A stretch of 64,000 bases of DNA from Diospyros lotus (lineage: Eukaryota > Streptophyta > Magnoliopsida > Ericales > Ebenaceae): contig NC_068343.1 in NCBI RefSeq assembly GCF_014633365.1, positions 31,589,307 through 31,653,306 of the forward strand. Reading direction: 5' to 3'. A model generated the notes under the pieces. The model was not told the origin of the DNA. It worked only from the letters and a program-made list of their open reading frames with translations, and made no database searches. Position 1 is the stretch's first letter; the number at the start of each line of letters is the position of its first letter. The translations under genes were made by a program, and so were the position numbers. Of this stretch, positions 1-12,269 are shown piece after piece.

Positions 1-801
1 TTTGTTGTGATTTTAAACAATCTTATAAGAGGTGTAGTCTGGTTAGAGGGGAGACTATCGAATTTTCCCTAGAAATTATATTAAATAAATAACATAATTA
101 ATGAAATAATTCATAGCAATTTAGTTAGATTGGTTGGATGTTAGCCTTAGATTCCCATTCAGTGACTTCTTCGATGGAGCGAAGAGGTCACTGCATTATC
201 CAGTTGGACAGTCAGGAAATTTGATGTCGTGTTATGTACCTGGCGAATACGCATTAATTTACTCTTGCATGGTACGAAAATTTGGTAGCATCTCACGTTG
301 TTCTCTAGTTGCATATAGAAATATGTTGTAATTCATGCGATTGACTCAAATTAAGTGTAACTCGTATGAATCAGCACATAATCCTTATCGTGCATCTGGA
401 AAACTGCTTTGAGATGCTGTTGAAATTTCATACCGTGAGTAAATGCGTCTGCTAGTGGTCATATCATGACTTATTTCCGGATGGGATAGGTCCTAACCTT
501 CAAATTTTAAGGAGGAGTTATAAGGAGTGGTCCAGTGGAAGAAGATTAAAAAAACTCAAATCAAAAAATTGTTGTAATTATAATTAAGTAATTTGGATCA
601 AATCGAAACTGATGATGTTCATCGGGATCAAATTTGGGTGGAAAGTAATATTAATCGAGATCAAATTGCAAAATTGTTGTAGTTTTTAGATGCCTTTTAT
701 ATATGAAGTATGTATCTTAAAAATAATATAGATGTAATGTTTTTATATTGAGGTGTAGATTAGCGAGGTGGAATACATACTACAAACTCTCTTTTAGCTT
801 C
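1..801. other. Unassigned sequence upstream of the CACTA transposase
   Basis: No protein or RNA gene is recognised. A 65-codon open frame at 134-331 has no motif I know. By position this is probably the 5' non-coding part of the CACTA element, but no CACTA terminus (CACTACA) was found here, so the left end of that transposon probably lies before the window. Confidence 0.4.
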
Positions 802-1302
802 ATGGATAAGTCTTAGATTACAAAGCCATGAAATACACATGAATTTCAGGAAGGGATGCAGGAATTTTTTGATTTTGCCTTTGCACATCGATTTGTTGAA
901 GGCAAAATCAAATGTCCTTGTCCTAATTGTGTTCTTAGAAAATGGGAGACCTGAGCAGTGGTGTGTAATCATTCGATTTGTAGAGGGTTTCCAACCATAT
1001 ACACTATTTGGTTTTGGCATGGGGAGTAAACTACAGAGGAAACTTCTAATAGCCTACATTCGATACAAAATCCCTTATACAGTCATGATCCAATACAATA
1101 CATGATCAACAACGCTTTTGGGATATCTAGGGACCATGTGAATGTAGAAGCCTACACATCGTATCAACCAATACATGAAGGTGGAGAAAGGATGCCAGAA
1201 TTGAATCAAGGACCTAACGAGGAAACTAAGGCATTTTATGATCTAGTTAGAGATGAAAATCAAGCATTGTATGAAGGATGTATGAAGTACTCGAAGTTAT
1301 CA
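802..1302 (+). pseudogene. CACTA TNPD transposase, N-terminal piece (transposase-associated domain)
   Basis: Reading from the ATG at 802 gives the start typical of plant CACTA transposases (MDKS), then a segment with FVEGKIKCPCPNC and later WHGE, which matches the zinc-binding transposase-associated domain (PF13963 type). In-frame stops occur early (near 814 and 829, and where the RAV-like segment is), and there are frame changes, so it is a pseudogene. The end of the piece, reading YSKLS, is cut by the LTR-like insertion at 1303. The protein would act in the nucleus on element termini. Confidence 0.75.
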
Positions 1303-1473
1303 TGTAACGACCCATTGTTGGGTCAAAGTGTTATTGATATTTTATTTCGGGCATTAGAATTTTGCCTTTTCTAAGTTATTAATTTGTGAAAATATTGTAT
1401 GTGTTGGTAATGAAGTGAATTAAAGGAAATAATATTTTTGTGATATTATAATGTAAATGGGTTAATATTTTGT

Positions 1474-1474
<1 letters not shown>

Positions 1475-1570
<96 letters not shown>
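1475..1570. repeat. (TTA)n microsatellite, about 32 units
   Basis: An almost pure run of TTA/ATT trinucleotides of about 96 bp inside the LTR-like insertion. The poly-isoleucine open frame on the other strand is only a translation of this repeat. Confidence 0.97.
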
Positions 1571-2563
1571 GTGATGGAGCAAGAGAATGATGAAAGATTT
1601 GGAAATGAATTGGGTTGAGGCCATTGGGCTTAAAATGAATTAAATATGTTGTGTGTTATTTTATTTGGGCCTAAAATGGAAGTGGGTCATTTTATTTAAT
1701 TGAGCCTAAGCCCATGTGTATTGTGATATGTTTAATTGACTTGAAATGGAATGGGTTGTGTTCCAAGTTGAAAGAGTGCCCATTAGGCCTAAGAATGTGC
1801 TGGGCTTAGGCCCATGTGCATAATGTTTGTTTTTAAATAAATGAAATTATATATATATTTCGTGTATTATGAGGATTAAAAGAAAAGAAGAAAGAAAATA
1901 TAAAATGCAAAGTGACCAAATGGTCGTTGCTTTATTTAAAAAGGTGAGGGCAATTAGGGAATTTCATAATGGGGTTGAATAAAGAAAATGGGAAAAAAAT
2001 AGAAAATAACAAAAGTCTAAAATGGGGATGGTATATTTTGTGTTGTGTGTGTAATGTGAAGGGCATAATTGTCATTTGTGGTGGTGGTAGTTGGGAGACC
2101 ACATCCCCTTTGTCTTCTCTTTTTCTCCTAATCTCCCTATTTTCTCTCTCTCCTGTGCGCCTCCTCCTCATTTTTCTTCTTCTTCTTCCATTTTTTCTGC
2201 TATATTTGGAGCTTCAAGAAGATGGATCGTTTTGGCATCTGGGCGAGCTTCTTCGGTTTTCTTTTAAGGCAAGTTCCTCTTGCACTCTTTTTCCCTATAT
2301 TATGCAAGTTCTTTCTATCTTTTGGTTGTATTGTCGAAGGTATATCTTGGAAATACATCCTTTGATGTTAAAATAATTTTTGTATTGGCGAAATATGTTA
2401 TCTTCATTTTCGTTCAAATCTTGAGTTGTATTAAAGCTCTTTTCAGGTTTTTGTTATTGTCTAGTTGGGGCTTGCTCACCCCATTTTTCATTCAAGAAAT
2501 GACCTTTGTGGGTTAGGAAGCTAGTGGTGTTTGTTTTGCGTCCATTTTGTGTGTTTTGTGTGC

Positions 2564-2716
2564 GTTAAGTTGACTATTTTTGGGGCTTAGTCGACTCACC
2601 AAAAGCCTGTTTTCTCAGATTTTTGGCATTAGCCTCGGCCCAGTTGACTAATGGGGGTTGATCAGTCGACTCATCAAAAGTCGACTATTGCCTCCTTAAA
2701 AGTTGACTAATCAACC
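2564..2716. repeat. GTCGACTA-type short repeat cluster
   Basis: At least six copies of GTCGACT or close variants (AGTTGACTA, AGTCGACTC) occur in about 150 bp, in both orientations because GTCGAC is palindromic. A similar but separate cluster lies at 16800-17100. Function unknown. Confidence 0.6.
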
Positions 2717-4234
2717 TTTTTTTAGCACTGCGCATGATGCGCTATTTTAACCATAACGTTTGATATAAAACTCAAAATTTCTATCTGTTTGAAGCGTTAT
2801 AAACTAGACTTTGAGATCTTTGATTTGATATATAATATAATATATTTTGGTTATGATTTAAGTTGGCCAAGGCTTTTCTTAATGCAATTAAGCATTATTA
2901 TTGATTTAAGTTGCCATTAATTGCTTCCTCCAGCATCACTCAACCCTCCAAAATGCTAGGACATGATTGAAGATATGCGTATGTGCATGCATGGGCTCAT
3001 GAGTGAATATGTTATTGAAATGTTTAAATGTGCATCATGTCCATGATGTGTACATTTTTATAAGCATGTATGTTATGCATATGTGAGATCCCATGAGCAT
3101 TGCATGGCATTATGATTTGTGCCCCCCTATTACTATTATTTTGGTGCGATGGCTATGTTCCGCAAATGGGAAAAGAAAAGGATATTCTAAAAAGTGCCTG
3201 ACACGGGTGAGGTGGCCATAAACCCGGTAGGCGATGCTCAAGCCAATGAATGACAAATTGATTATATATATATATATATGTATGCATTCATGCATGTGAA
3301 TAAAGGACTTTGAGAGCTAATGTGACCCATGTATATGGAAGGTTATGTGAGCCAAAGCGATGTATGGAGATCCATGTATTCATGAGAAATGAAACGATGC
3401 ATAAAATGCATAATGAAAATGGCATGGGAATGATTTTAATGATGGCAACAAATGGGAAATGCTACCCGTTCTTGTGAAGTCGGGTTTATTCCACTTTGAT
3501 TTATCCATGCCTTAACCCTATTGCTCCGTTTGTTGTAATATATGCTTGCTTATGGAATGGTTTTATTAATGAGAATTGAAGGATGAGTTTAAATTGTATT
3601 GGAGAGTCGGGTGTACTCTATTTTGTTATTCATCCTTCATTCTTGTTTCCGTTGTTATATATGTATACTTGTCGAGCCTTATGGCTCACTTTGAAATATG
3701 GGTTTTAATAAAGCATAAGGAAGTGTATTTCTTTGAGGATGTGTTGTTCAGTCTAAAAGGCATGAAACCAATGGGTGTTTAAAAGTTGGGTAATGATTTT
3801 CTTAGCTCTGAGTTATTCATGCCTTCATATATCGTTCTATGGATAATTTTCTTTGCTATATACTTCCTAAGCCTTGTGGCTTACAATGTTTCTTTTGCCA
3901 TTCTAGGTAATGGAAGATAGATATTTTGAGGCTAGTTCTAGTTACGATGTCCTAGCCTTAAAGATTCATGGGTGTATGTTGAGGGCAAGAAATAGAGGGT
4001 TTATTTTATTTTATTTTTTAAAGCCTTAGTCCTCTTTTACTTTGAAAATGTATGGGCAGTAAGCCCAAGATGATGATGTATTGAATGTTATAAAATTTAT
4101 GTTGGCTCCTATTATTAGTGAGGAAGCTCAGAAAAGAAATCTCTTTAAAAATTTTGAGTATTTATATCCATTTTGAATGTATCTTCTCTCAGACTTCCTG
4201 TGCTAGCGAGAAAATTCAGGAGCGGGCCCTGACA

Positions 4235-4256
4235 TATTAGTCTTGGTAAAATTATA
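4235..4256 (+). pseudogene. 22 bp remnant of the CACTA transposase between two LTR insertions
   Basis: When the two flanking insertions are set aside, these 22 bases continue the transposase reading from YSKLS (ending at 1302) into YHIKC (starting about 5878), giving the LVKLYHIKC signature expected at this point of TNPD proteins. This supports the placing of both insertion borders. Confidence 0.6.
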
Positions 4257-5874
4257 TGTAACGACCCATTATTGGGTGTATGTCATGGCTAATGATTTTA
4301 TTTTATTTTGGTGAATAGATATATGTTTATATATCTTGGATTATAGAGAAATCTAGCGGTTGGAAATTTAATAAAATATGTTGAGTTTAATGTATAGGGT
4401 TGGGCTAATGTGAAAAGCCCAAAGGTTTGGGATAGCTAAAAATTAAATAAAACCTATTTCTAATGGATTGGGCCTAAACTAAATGGTTGTGAATTTAGTT
4501 AAATTCAAGTAAATTGGGTTGGGCCAAGTTAGAAAATAAACTTTTTGCGCTTATGTGAGTTGAGCCTAATTAGTAAGAGTTGAATTAATGGGTTGGGCTT
4601 GAGCCCATTTGTTATGTGGTGAGATATATTAAAGGGAAATGCAATTTAATTGTGAAATGTTAAGAAAGGGCTTGAGGTCCGTATGTTAAGTGTGTTCAAT
4701 CTGTTTGTTTTTATGTAAACTAGACATCATAGGAATTGATTCAGTATAGGATTTGAAATTTTTTGTCATAATTTGAAGCCATAATAGACTTGTTGAATTT
4801 TGCCCAGAATGCTGTAATTTTACTGTAGCAATTTTGCCTTGCTTTGGTTTTTGGGCAATATCTCATTGTGATCATTTCCAATTCCAAATTTGATTATTGT
4901 TTCAAAAACTAGAGATTCGAGGCTTTATTTGATTTATCTTTCATCAAAATTTGACTGAGAAACGAGTCCAAAATAGACCTTTGAAGTTACCTTTCGAAAT
5001 CTAGAAATTTTCTAAACTTTTATCTAATTAATCCTTTTTGTGTGGGATTTTTCTTAATCATTGATAATTTCTAGGAAATTGGGATATACTTATGTGATAC
5101 ATGATTATATTGATTTGCACACCTATTATTTTGTGTGGTGATTATGTCCATGGGTGAGAAAATGATATCCTACGAGTACCTAACGAGGGTGAGGTGGCCA
5201 TCAACCCGGTAGGCGAGGCTCAAATTGTTATTGCTTGTTGATGTATATATATTGATGTATGGATATATTGGTCATGGAAGCCTTGGGAATTATGTGGAGA
5301 ATTTCTTACTATTGATGCATGTGCATGAGCATGGAAATGAATACTTGTATGTATAATGATCACGACATGGAAATAGGTGTGAATGGGAAAATTTGTGAGT
5401 TGTGTGCTACTTACACATTTTCATAGAGTCGTTATTTACTCTATCATGGTTATCCATACTTTTAATTCTATTTCTCCATGCTTTACATATAAACTTGTTG
5501 AGCTTTGTGGCTCACCATGTTGTACTCTTATGTCATTCTAGGTAAGGTAAAGAAATTGTGGAGAACGAGTCAAGTGGGGCTAGAGCCCAAGTTTAGAGGT
5601 GTATAGAGACATCCCAGACTAGAAGGTCTTTGTGAGTGGTTTGATGAGAGCATGTTGTGAGGAGATTTTATTTTCTTAAATTACATGAGTGCCCTTATAT
5701 TTCATTTTGTGTAGGCCATGGTGCCAAGATGTTGTAAACCTTTATGTAGCCTTCCGCTGAATTTATCTAAGGATAGTAATATAGTGTTGTATGTTATTGT
5801 TCAATATCATCCTTGTGATAACCTCATTTCGGATATCTTATGCTAGCGGGACTATTCAGGAATGAGTCATAACA
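4257..5874 (+). mobile_element. Long LTR-like insertion 2 in the CACTA transposase (solo LTR)
   Basis: It begins TGTAACGACCCATTA and ends GAGTCATAACA, 1618 bp, the same family as the insertion at 1303-4234 (shared termini and shared GGTGAGGTGGCCATCAACC segment near 5189-5211). Flanks are TTATA (4252-4256) and CTGTA (5875-5879), a poor 3/5 match, so the border rests mainly on the shared termini and on the continuity of the CACTA reading frame. No coding domain seen. Confidence 0.55.
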
Positions 5875-5879
5875 CTGTA

Positions 5880-7551
5880 TCACATCAAGTGCTTATGCGG
5901 ATTGAGTGACAAAGCATTATCTATGATTTTAGAATTGTTAAAAGATGACTTCGAACATGCACAAATTCCTTATTCTTTTTATGAGGCAAATAAATTAATT
6001 ACCAAGCTTGGTCTTAATTACAGTCATATACATACAAGTCCAAATGATTGTATGTTGTATTGGGGAGAAGATGAATGTAAGGAGACATGTAAAGTATGTA
6101 ACACGTCAAGATGGAAACAAAGAAGGAAAGGTAATCTGATGAGCATGTTTGGTTGGGGGAAGAAAAGAAAAAAGAAACCTGCCAATGTTTTATGGTACTT
6201 TCTAGTTAAACCACGTTTACAAAGGTTATTTATGTCATTTGAAATTGTTGAACATATAAGGTGGCATTTTGTGGATAGTAACAAAGATGGCTTGATGAGG
6301 CTCTCGAGAGACTCTGAGGCATGGAAGAGATTCAATGAAACACACCTTGAATTCGCATTAAATCCATGGAATGTTCGACTTGGGTTAGCTAGTGATGGGT
6401 TCAATCCTTTTGAAACTTTAAGCACCAACTATAGCATTTGGCCTGTGATTCTTATACCGTACAACTTACCCCCTTGGATGTGTATGAAGCAGACTTCCTT
6501 CATCCTTTCAATGATCATTCCAGTAAAGCAAATGCCAGGGAATGATATCGATGTTTACTTACAACCCTTGATTAAAAACTTGTGGGATGGTAGTGTGGAA
6601 ACATTTGATGCTTTACTCAATCAAATGTTTAATATGCACACTGCATTTATGTAGACAATTAGCTATTTTCCTGGGCTTGGTAATTTATTTGGGTGGAACA
6701 AATACACTAGTTTAGCTTGTCTAACTTACAATTTTGACTCTGTTTCTCATCATCTACCTCATAGTAGAAAGTGGAGTTTTATGGGTCATTGTCGATTTTT
6801 AGAGCCAAATCATAGATTCAAGTTTAACCGTGTTCATTTTGATGGTAATACGGAGTTGGGGAATCCACCAGTGGCACTATTAGGTTCTAAGATATTCAAG
6901 CAGTTGGAAAATGTTCATGTTACATTTAAGAAATGAATGGAGGTTGAAGAAAACATACAAAGAACTCACTAAAAAAATATTGAAGAAAATGGCTATCAAC
7001 GATGGAGAAAAAAAAAAGTATATTTTTCCAACTTCCTTATTGGGAGTACAACTTGTTGCACCATAACTTTGATGTTATGCACATTGAGAAGAATGTGTGT
7101 AATAATGTATTATACACCATTCTCAATGAAAGTGGAAAAATGAAAGACAATCTCAATGCTCAAAAAAACTTGAATGAAATAAGCGTAAGAAGTGATCTTT
7201 GGCCAAATGAAAATGACCAGTATCGACCTGCTTTATTTATAACGTCAAATGCCCAAAAAGACGTATTTCTTACAACTTTGAAGAATGTATTAGTGCCTGA
7301 TGGTTACTCAAGTAACAATGTTAGGTGTCTTGATCTCAAGCATTGGAAGATATTTGGTTTGAAAAGTTATGATTCACATATTCTTATGGAGCAACTACTA
7401 CAAATATTAATTAGAAATGTGTTGCCTAACTAAGTGTCTTTGATTTTAGCAAATATGTTGCAAGGTGTTGAATCCTTTAGACTTTGACAAGCTCCAACGT
7501 CAAATCATTCTCACATAATGCCATATGGAAATGTTTTTTCCGCCTGGGTTC
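5880..7551 (+). pseudogene. CACTA TNPD transposase, central catalytic piece
   Basis: A 250-codon open stretch (5902-6654) reads CLCGLSDKALSMILELLK, then a Cys-containing segment (CMLYWGED, CKVCNTSRW), then KPANVLWYFLVKPRLQRLFMS in adjoining parts, RDSEAWKRF, and LGLASDGFNPF. This is the order of the Transposase_21 (PF02992) domain, with the catalytic-type LASDGFNPF motif kept. It continues with breaks (PGLGNLFGW, LPHSRKW), then the open stretch 7002-7433 with DVMHIEKNVCNNV and LDLKHWKIFGLKSYD. Stops at 6652 and near 6936 and a probable frame change separate the two. The piece is cut at 7552 by the next LTR. A product of this family would be the nuclear transposase of the CACTA element. Confidence 0.85.
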
Positions 7552-7556
7552 TTTAC

Positions 7557-9582
7557 TGTAACGGCCCACCTCTCAGAGCCCTAGTTATCATAGAGGATCC
7601 GTGAGAGGATTATCAGTAGGATGATATAAAAGCAATCTAATTCATACCACCATCACATGCCACATAAATAATATATGGAACAGCATAACAAACCCGTTAT
7701 ACGTACATATACCATCTGAACAAAAGACACATCTTCTACATATAACACATCAAGTCACAACCACAAAACATATATACACCCTCGGCTTGAGAGTCTAGCT
7801 AATGCTAGCAATACACCACAAAACATCCAGGATCTTCCTTCTAGTGAGCTTTGTACACATCTACAGACACAAAATCAGCCCCTGCTAAACTCACCCTCTA
7901 CCTTGTCCTTGCCCTTACCTGTAATGATGCAATGGAAAAGAATAAGCCACAAGGCTCAACAAGTATATCAAAGAGTAAAGAAGACATGATCCAAGAATAA
8001 AAAAATATCAACAACACATCACTAGCAACCCAATCATAACAGAAGTATAAGCAAAGGAATCATGCCAGTGCCATGCATACCAAACAACCCATGAATAAGT
8101 GTCTAACATAAGCGGTAACATGACCTCCCATTCGACAACCACAACAACCACTGACACTTGGGGATATAAAGCTCACTACTAGGGCTGGGCCCTCTCGTCA
8201 CACAACCCTTGAGGACATTCAGCTTTGACCCAAGGTCTTGGCTACAACACGAACCACAAGGTCATTAGGGCTAGAAAGCTCACTCCTAGGGTGATGCTCA
8301 TGAGTACATACACCCTTACGGATAATCCGCTCCCACCCAATGACTAGGTCCACCAACACCACATACACAAGACCATATATGTATAAGTAGGACATGCTTG
8401 CAAATGGGTTTAATGCCATGCCAGTGAATGCATAACCTCCCCCTAAGAACATCTAGACCTATTTTGGGATCAAGGAGAAAATACTCAAAACTTATCCAAA
8501 TATCCTGAATTCTACGCCAAATCGAATCTTATTGAGTCTAGTTTACAAGCAACAAACGGTTCTCAAATTGAATTTTTTTACTAAAAGTTATGCCCAAAAT
8601 AGTAGAGAATGCGCAGACTGCTAGGGCAAAAAATGGTTCACATATGTTGCAAACGACCGACAGTTTCCTCCCAAATTGTTGACCAATAGTAGCTAAAAAC
8701 CATCCCAAGACACACCCAATGAAACACAAATGGGGAAAAAACACATATAAGTCATCCCCTAACCCAAAAGCATCATTCCTTGTGGAATTATAGGGTAACA
8801 CTAGCCCTACTTTGAAATCCAAGAAAGACCAACAAAATAAAACAAGGAACATGGGAGATTTACAATGGTTTCTACATACCCCTTCCACACAAGCTTTCTT
8901 TCAGAAAGCCTAGGATTTTCATGCCAAAATCCCTAAACATCCTAGCTAGAAGCTTAAGAGAGATAAGAGGGACTAGAACTTGCCTTGAAGAGCCCTTCTT
9001 GATGATCCTTCTTGAGCCAACAAGCTTCCAAAACCCTTTTAGTTCGCACTCCTTACAAGAAAACTAGCAAGAAAGAAGAAAATGAGGAGAAGATAAAGTT
9101 ATCTTTAACCACTTACTCCCTTTGGAGTTCCAAACACACACAAGTAAGGAAGAAGAGAAACCCTACCTTAATTCTTCCTCTCTCCCGAACGGTTTCTTTC
9201 CTTTTCCTCTTTCCTTGGCCTTTAATTCTCTCTTTATATGCAAAACTGAACCCCTTTCTCTTATATATACATATCTACACATGCTTTCCCATTTACTTAA
9301 ATGCCCTTGACACTTGGATGAAATTCCCCCTATATTCACATAAATCCTTTACATTCACAAAATAGCTTAGGCCTTAATTACACTCCACCAAATAATATTT
9401 CAGGTCACATACCTTGGTTTATGTTGGGTCCCACTACCACTTAAGCTAAATCTTTGACATTTTCCATATCCATTGCGCATCCTCTAAAAACATCACATAT
9501 AATTCATCAAATTATTATTCTAATAAAATAATTATCTTATTCCAATATATATACCTCCCAAACCCACCAACGGGTTGTTACA
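7557..9582 (-). mobile_element. LTR-like insertion 3 (solo LTR), inverted relative to insertions 1 and 2
   Basis: It reads TGTAACGGCCCACC at the left and GGGTTGTTACA at the right, with flanks TTTAC (7552-7556) and TTTAT (9583-9587), a 4/5 target duplication. The reverse complement starts TGTAACAACCCGTTGGTGGG, resembling the start of insertions 1 and 2, so it is a related LTR in the opposite direction. The transposase reading resumes directly after it. The open frames inside (8219-8452, 8538-8888, 9012-9365) match no known protein. Confidence 0.65.
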
Positions 9583-9587
9583 TTTAT

Positions 9588-9856
9588 ACTCATGGTTTAT
9601 TTAGTTGTGTATCTAGTTAATGAACTAAAGCATGGAGGCTTAGTACATTATCAATGGATGTATCCTATAAAAAGGTAAATATTCTATCTATAGTAATTGC
9701 TATTTGCCATTGAATTTAGAAGTATGTATAACACTATTTTGTAATTGCATTTTTAACTTTAGATGCTTAGGACATTTGAAGTCCTATTTACGTAACAGGG
9801 CACAATCAGAAGGTTCCATTGCTGAAGGTTACTTAGTTAAAGAATGTCTGACCTTT
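9588..9856 (+). pseudogene. CACTA TNPD transposase piece with an intact GT-AG intron
   Basis: The frame reads MVYLVVYLVNELKHGG and then HYQWMYPIKR, which matches the conserved HLVxEVxxGGxVxxRWMYPxER region of TNPD. A short intron (9675-9762, GTAAAT...TTTAG) follows, then CLGHLKSYLRNRAQSEGSIA and EGYLVKECLTF. The next insertion begins at 9857. Codons are intact across this piece, including the splice. Confidence 0.8.
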
Positions 9857-10190
9857 TGTAATGGCCCGCCTCCCAAAGCCCCTGTGCATATAGAGGATCT
9901 GTGAAAGGGTCATTATTTGGATGATACCGAATAGTTCCCATCAATATCTAGAAAAAGAAATTACATCACCAGCTATTTCACAATTGTCCTTACATAGCTA
10001 GCCTCACAGCTACTCACATCAAGTTCTTACATAACCATACATAACAACTCGGGCCATATGACATTCCTCGATTTCCAAAAACAAAACACATTGACCTGAC
10101 AAAACCAAAAAGACACCCAGGACCTTAGTTTTGGGAGAACTCTGCACTCGCTATCATGGGTCGACGGTCTAAACGTAACCCCACCGAACG

Positions 10191-10618
10191 TACTTGCCAA
10201 CTCAGGCGATTCCCTTACCTAGAATGATGGAAAGTAATGGTGAATCACAAGACTGAGCAAGCATAAGCAGGAAAGGTAATAAGTTAAGGATAGAACTTTT
10301 CCTACCCCCATATGTTTCATGTGAATGCAACAACATACCATGTCATGATCAATATGTGTATTAGCCCTAAATGCATAAACATAAAGTAAACTACACATAA
10401 AAGGTACTTGCCAACTCAGGCGATTCCCTTACCTAGAATGATGGAAAATAAGGGTGAGTCACAAGACTCAGCAAGCATAAGAAGGAAAGGCAATAAGTTA
10501 AGGATAGAACTTTCCCTACACCCCATGTGTTTCATGTCAATACAACGACATACCATGTCATGATCAATATGTGCATTAGCCCTAAATGCATAAACATAAA
10601 GTAAACTACACATAAAAG
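10191..10618. repeat. Tandem duplication, 214 bp unit, two copies
   Basis: The segment starting TACTTGCCAACTCAGGCGAT at 10191 is repeated from 10405 with few differences. Both copies run through CCTTACCTAGAATGATGG, CATGTCATGATCAATATGTG and ACTACACATAAAAGG. It lies inside LTR-like insertion 4. Confidence 0.9.
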
Positions 10619-12269
10619 GTCCTTGGGGCCCACATAAGATGCACACATTGGCGCCTAAAACGCATATACAAACCCGTTAGCAACCCAATATAAGCTACCA
10701 TATCATTATTCATGATCTGCCTTGTATCACATCATTTGGCTTTTCATGTCATTAACGTAATACATCATCATAACATATTTTTCCTGCCATTAACATAGTA
10801 CATTATCATAACATGTTGTTGTGGGTTTCATTCCCATGATCTTACGCACTCTCATGTTAGTCACTATTCCTTACCATGCAATGCAACACATGAGAAATGC
10901 AATGGCTTTTGCAATATAAATGTGATGACAATGCCCCCATAAACCAAATATCAGGGCATGCTACGCCCACATAGGAACACACACATACAAAATGCTCTAA
11001 ATGCATTATGCTCGCATAGTATACCCAAGTTTGCTCTAAAACCAATGGGGTCATACCAATGCACACACATCCCCACACACACAAAGCATGTTTCCCCCAA
11101 TGAATGCAACACAATCCCCATGCATCACAAAATATCCAAATATGCACAAAGTTAAGGTGGGAATCTGATAGTACTAGCTTGCCTGACCCGTCTATCGTTT
11201 ATCGTAACAGCCGATAACTGTCTCTTATACATCCAACCTTCAATTGCCACAACCCACGTTTGATAGTCACTAGCTTTGTACCCCATACCCTAAGACACAT
11301 AGCTAGCATCAAACTTATATACTTTAGTCTTAACATCTCATAGGTTTCCCATGACTCTTCATGCTTTCAAGAACAAAATCATCAAATACCATTCATGTCT
11401 TCGTCTCTTTTCATACATAAGGAACTGCCTTAACATATATATTACTGAACATTGAACTTTTCTCATTAAGAAACTAAACATGACTTAATAAATTCAATCA
11501 TAGCCGACTCTCTAAGAACCTAGCCCGAATGGATTCGACATCATTTCCAAAGAAAGTGGAGCAATAGAAAGCTCCATGACGGACATAATCAACAATACCA
11601 GGGAATCATTTACTTAACTTATTCCATCGACAATAGACCCATCAATAACGCATAAGTCATAGGTTGGTTACCACGCGGATTTACATTATTAATGAGTGTA
11701 ACTGAGTCATGATAAGGGAGGAAGTAAAATATGGAAAACAACGGGGACTTGTATAGGGATTAAAGAACATAAGAAGAGGGTTAAGAGCTTGCCTTTAAAG
11801 GTTGATTCTTGTCTTTTCTGCACTTCCACTGTGAAGTAAAACATTTTATAGAGATTAATGAAACCGTGGTTTAAATTAATTAGATTTAACTACCCAAATC
11901 GCATACTTTAACTTTATAAAATTGATAACTTAGACATACAATGCTTCTACAAATTTTACCCACTTACCTGGCTATTTTAAAAACTGAATAACTCCAAAAT
12001 TGATTTATTTTCTCCCAATTTTTCCCTTCCTTTAGCTGCTATCCGAACTCCTTCTTCTTCCTCAATTTTCCCCACCCTTTGCTCTTTGTTTTTGCACTAA
12101 AATGGCTAAATTTGGTCTTAAATAGCACAAAGCAACAGAACTTGGTGACTAAGGAAGAAAAAGAGGCTCATATCGCGCCACGTAACGCTGTCAGCAACAA
12201 CTGTGCATCCTCCTCCTTTCCCCAAAACAACACTGTTTTGGGTATCTCTTATAATGTTCCATATTTTTG

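Larger units (their letters stand above)
1303..4234 (+). mobile_element. Long LTR-like insertion 1 in the CACTA transposase (solo LTR)
   Basis: It starts TGTAACGACCCATTG and ends CCCTGACA, and is flanked by TATCA (1298-1302) and TATTA (4235-4239), a 5 bp target duplication with one difference. The CACTA reading frame resumes right after it. About 2.9 kb, no coding domain found, so it looks like a solo LTR, possibly with later insertions. It shares its start, its end (TTCAGGA...ACA) and a conserved internal stretch (GGGTGAGGTGGCCAT with AACCCGGTAGGCGA, near 3208-3236) with the insertion at 4257-5874, so the two are one family. It holds a TTA microsatellite and a GTCGAC-rich patch. Confidence 0.6.

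Noticed and set aside
1379..1624. 81-residue minus-strand ORF with a long isoleucine run
   Set aside because: It is just the translation of the (TTA)n microsatellite.
10857..11155. Overlapping Cys- or His-rich ORFs on both strands
   Set aside because: No motif, in an LTR-like insertion, and both strands are open by chance.
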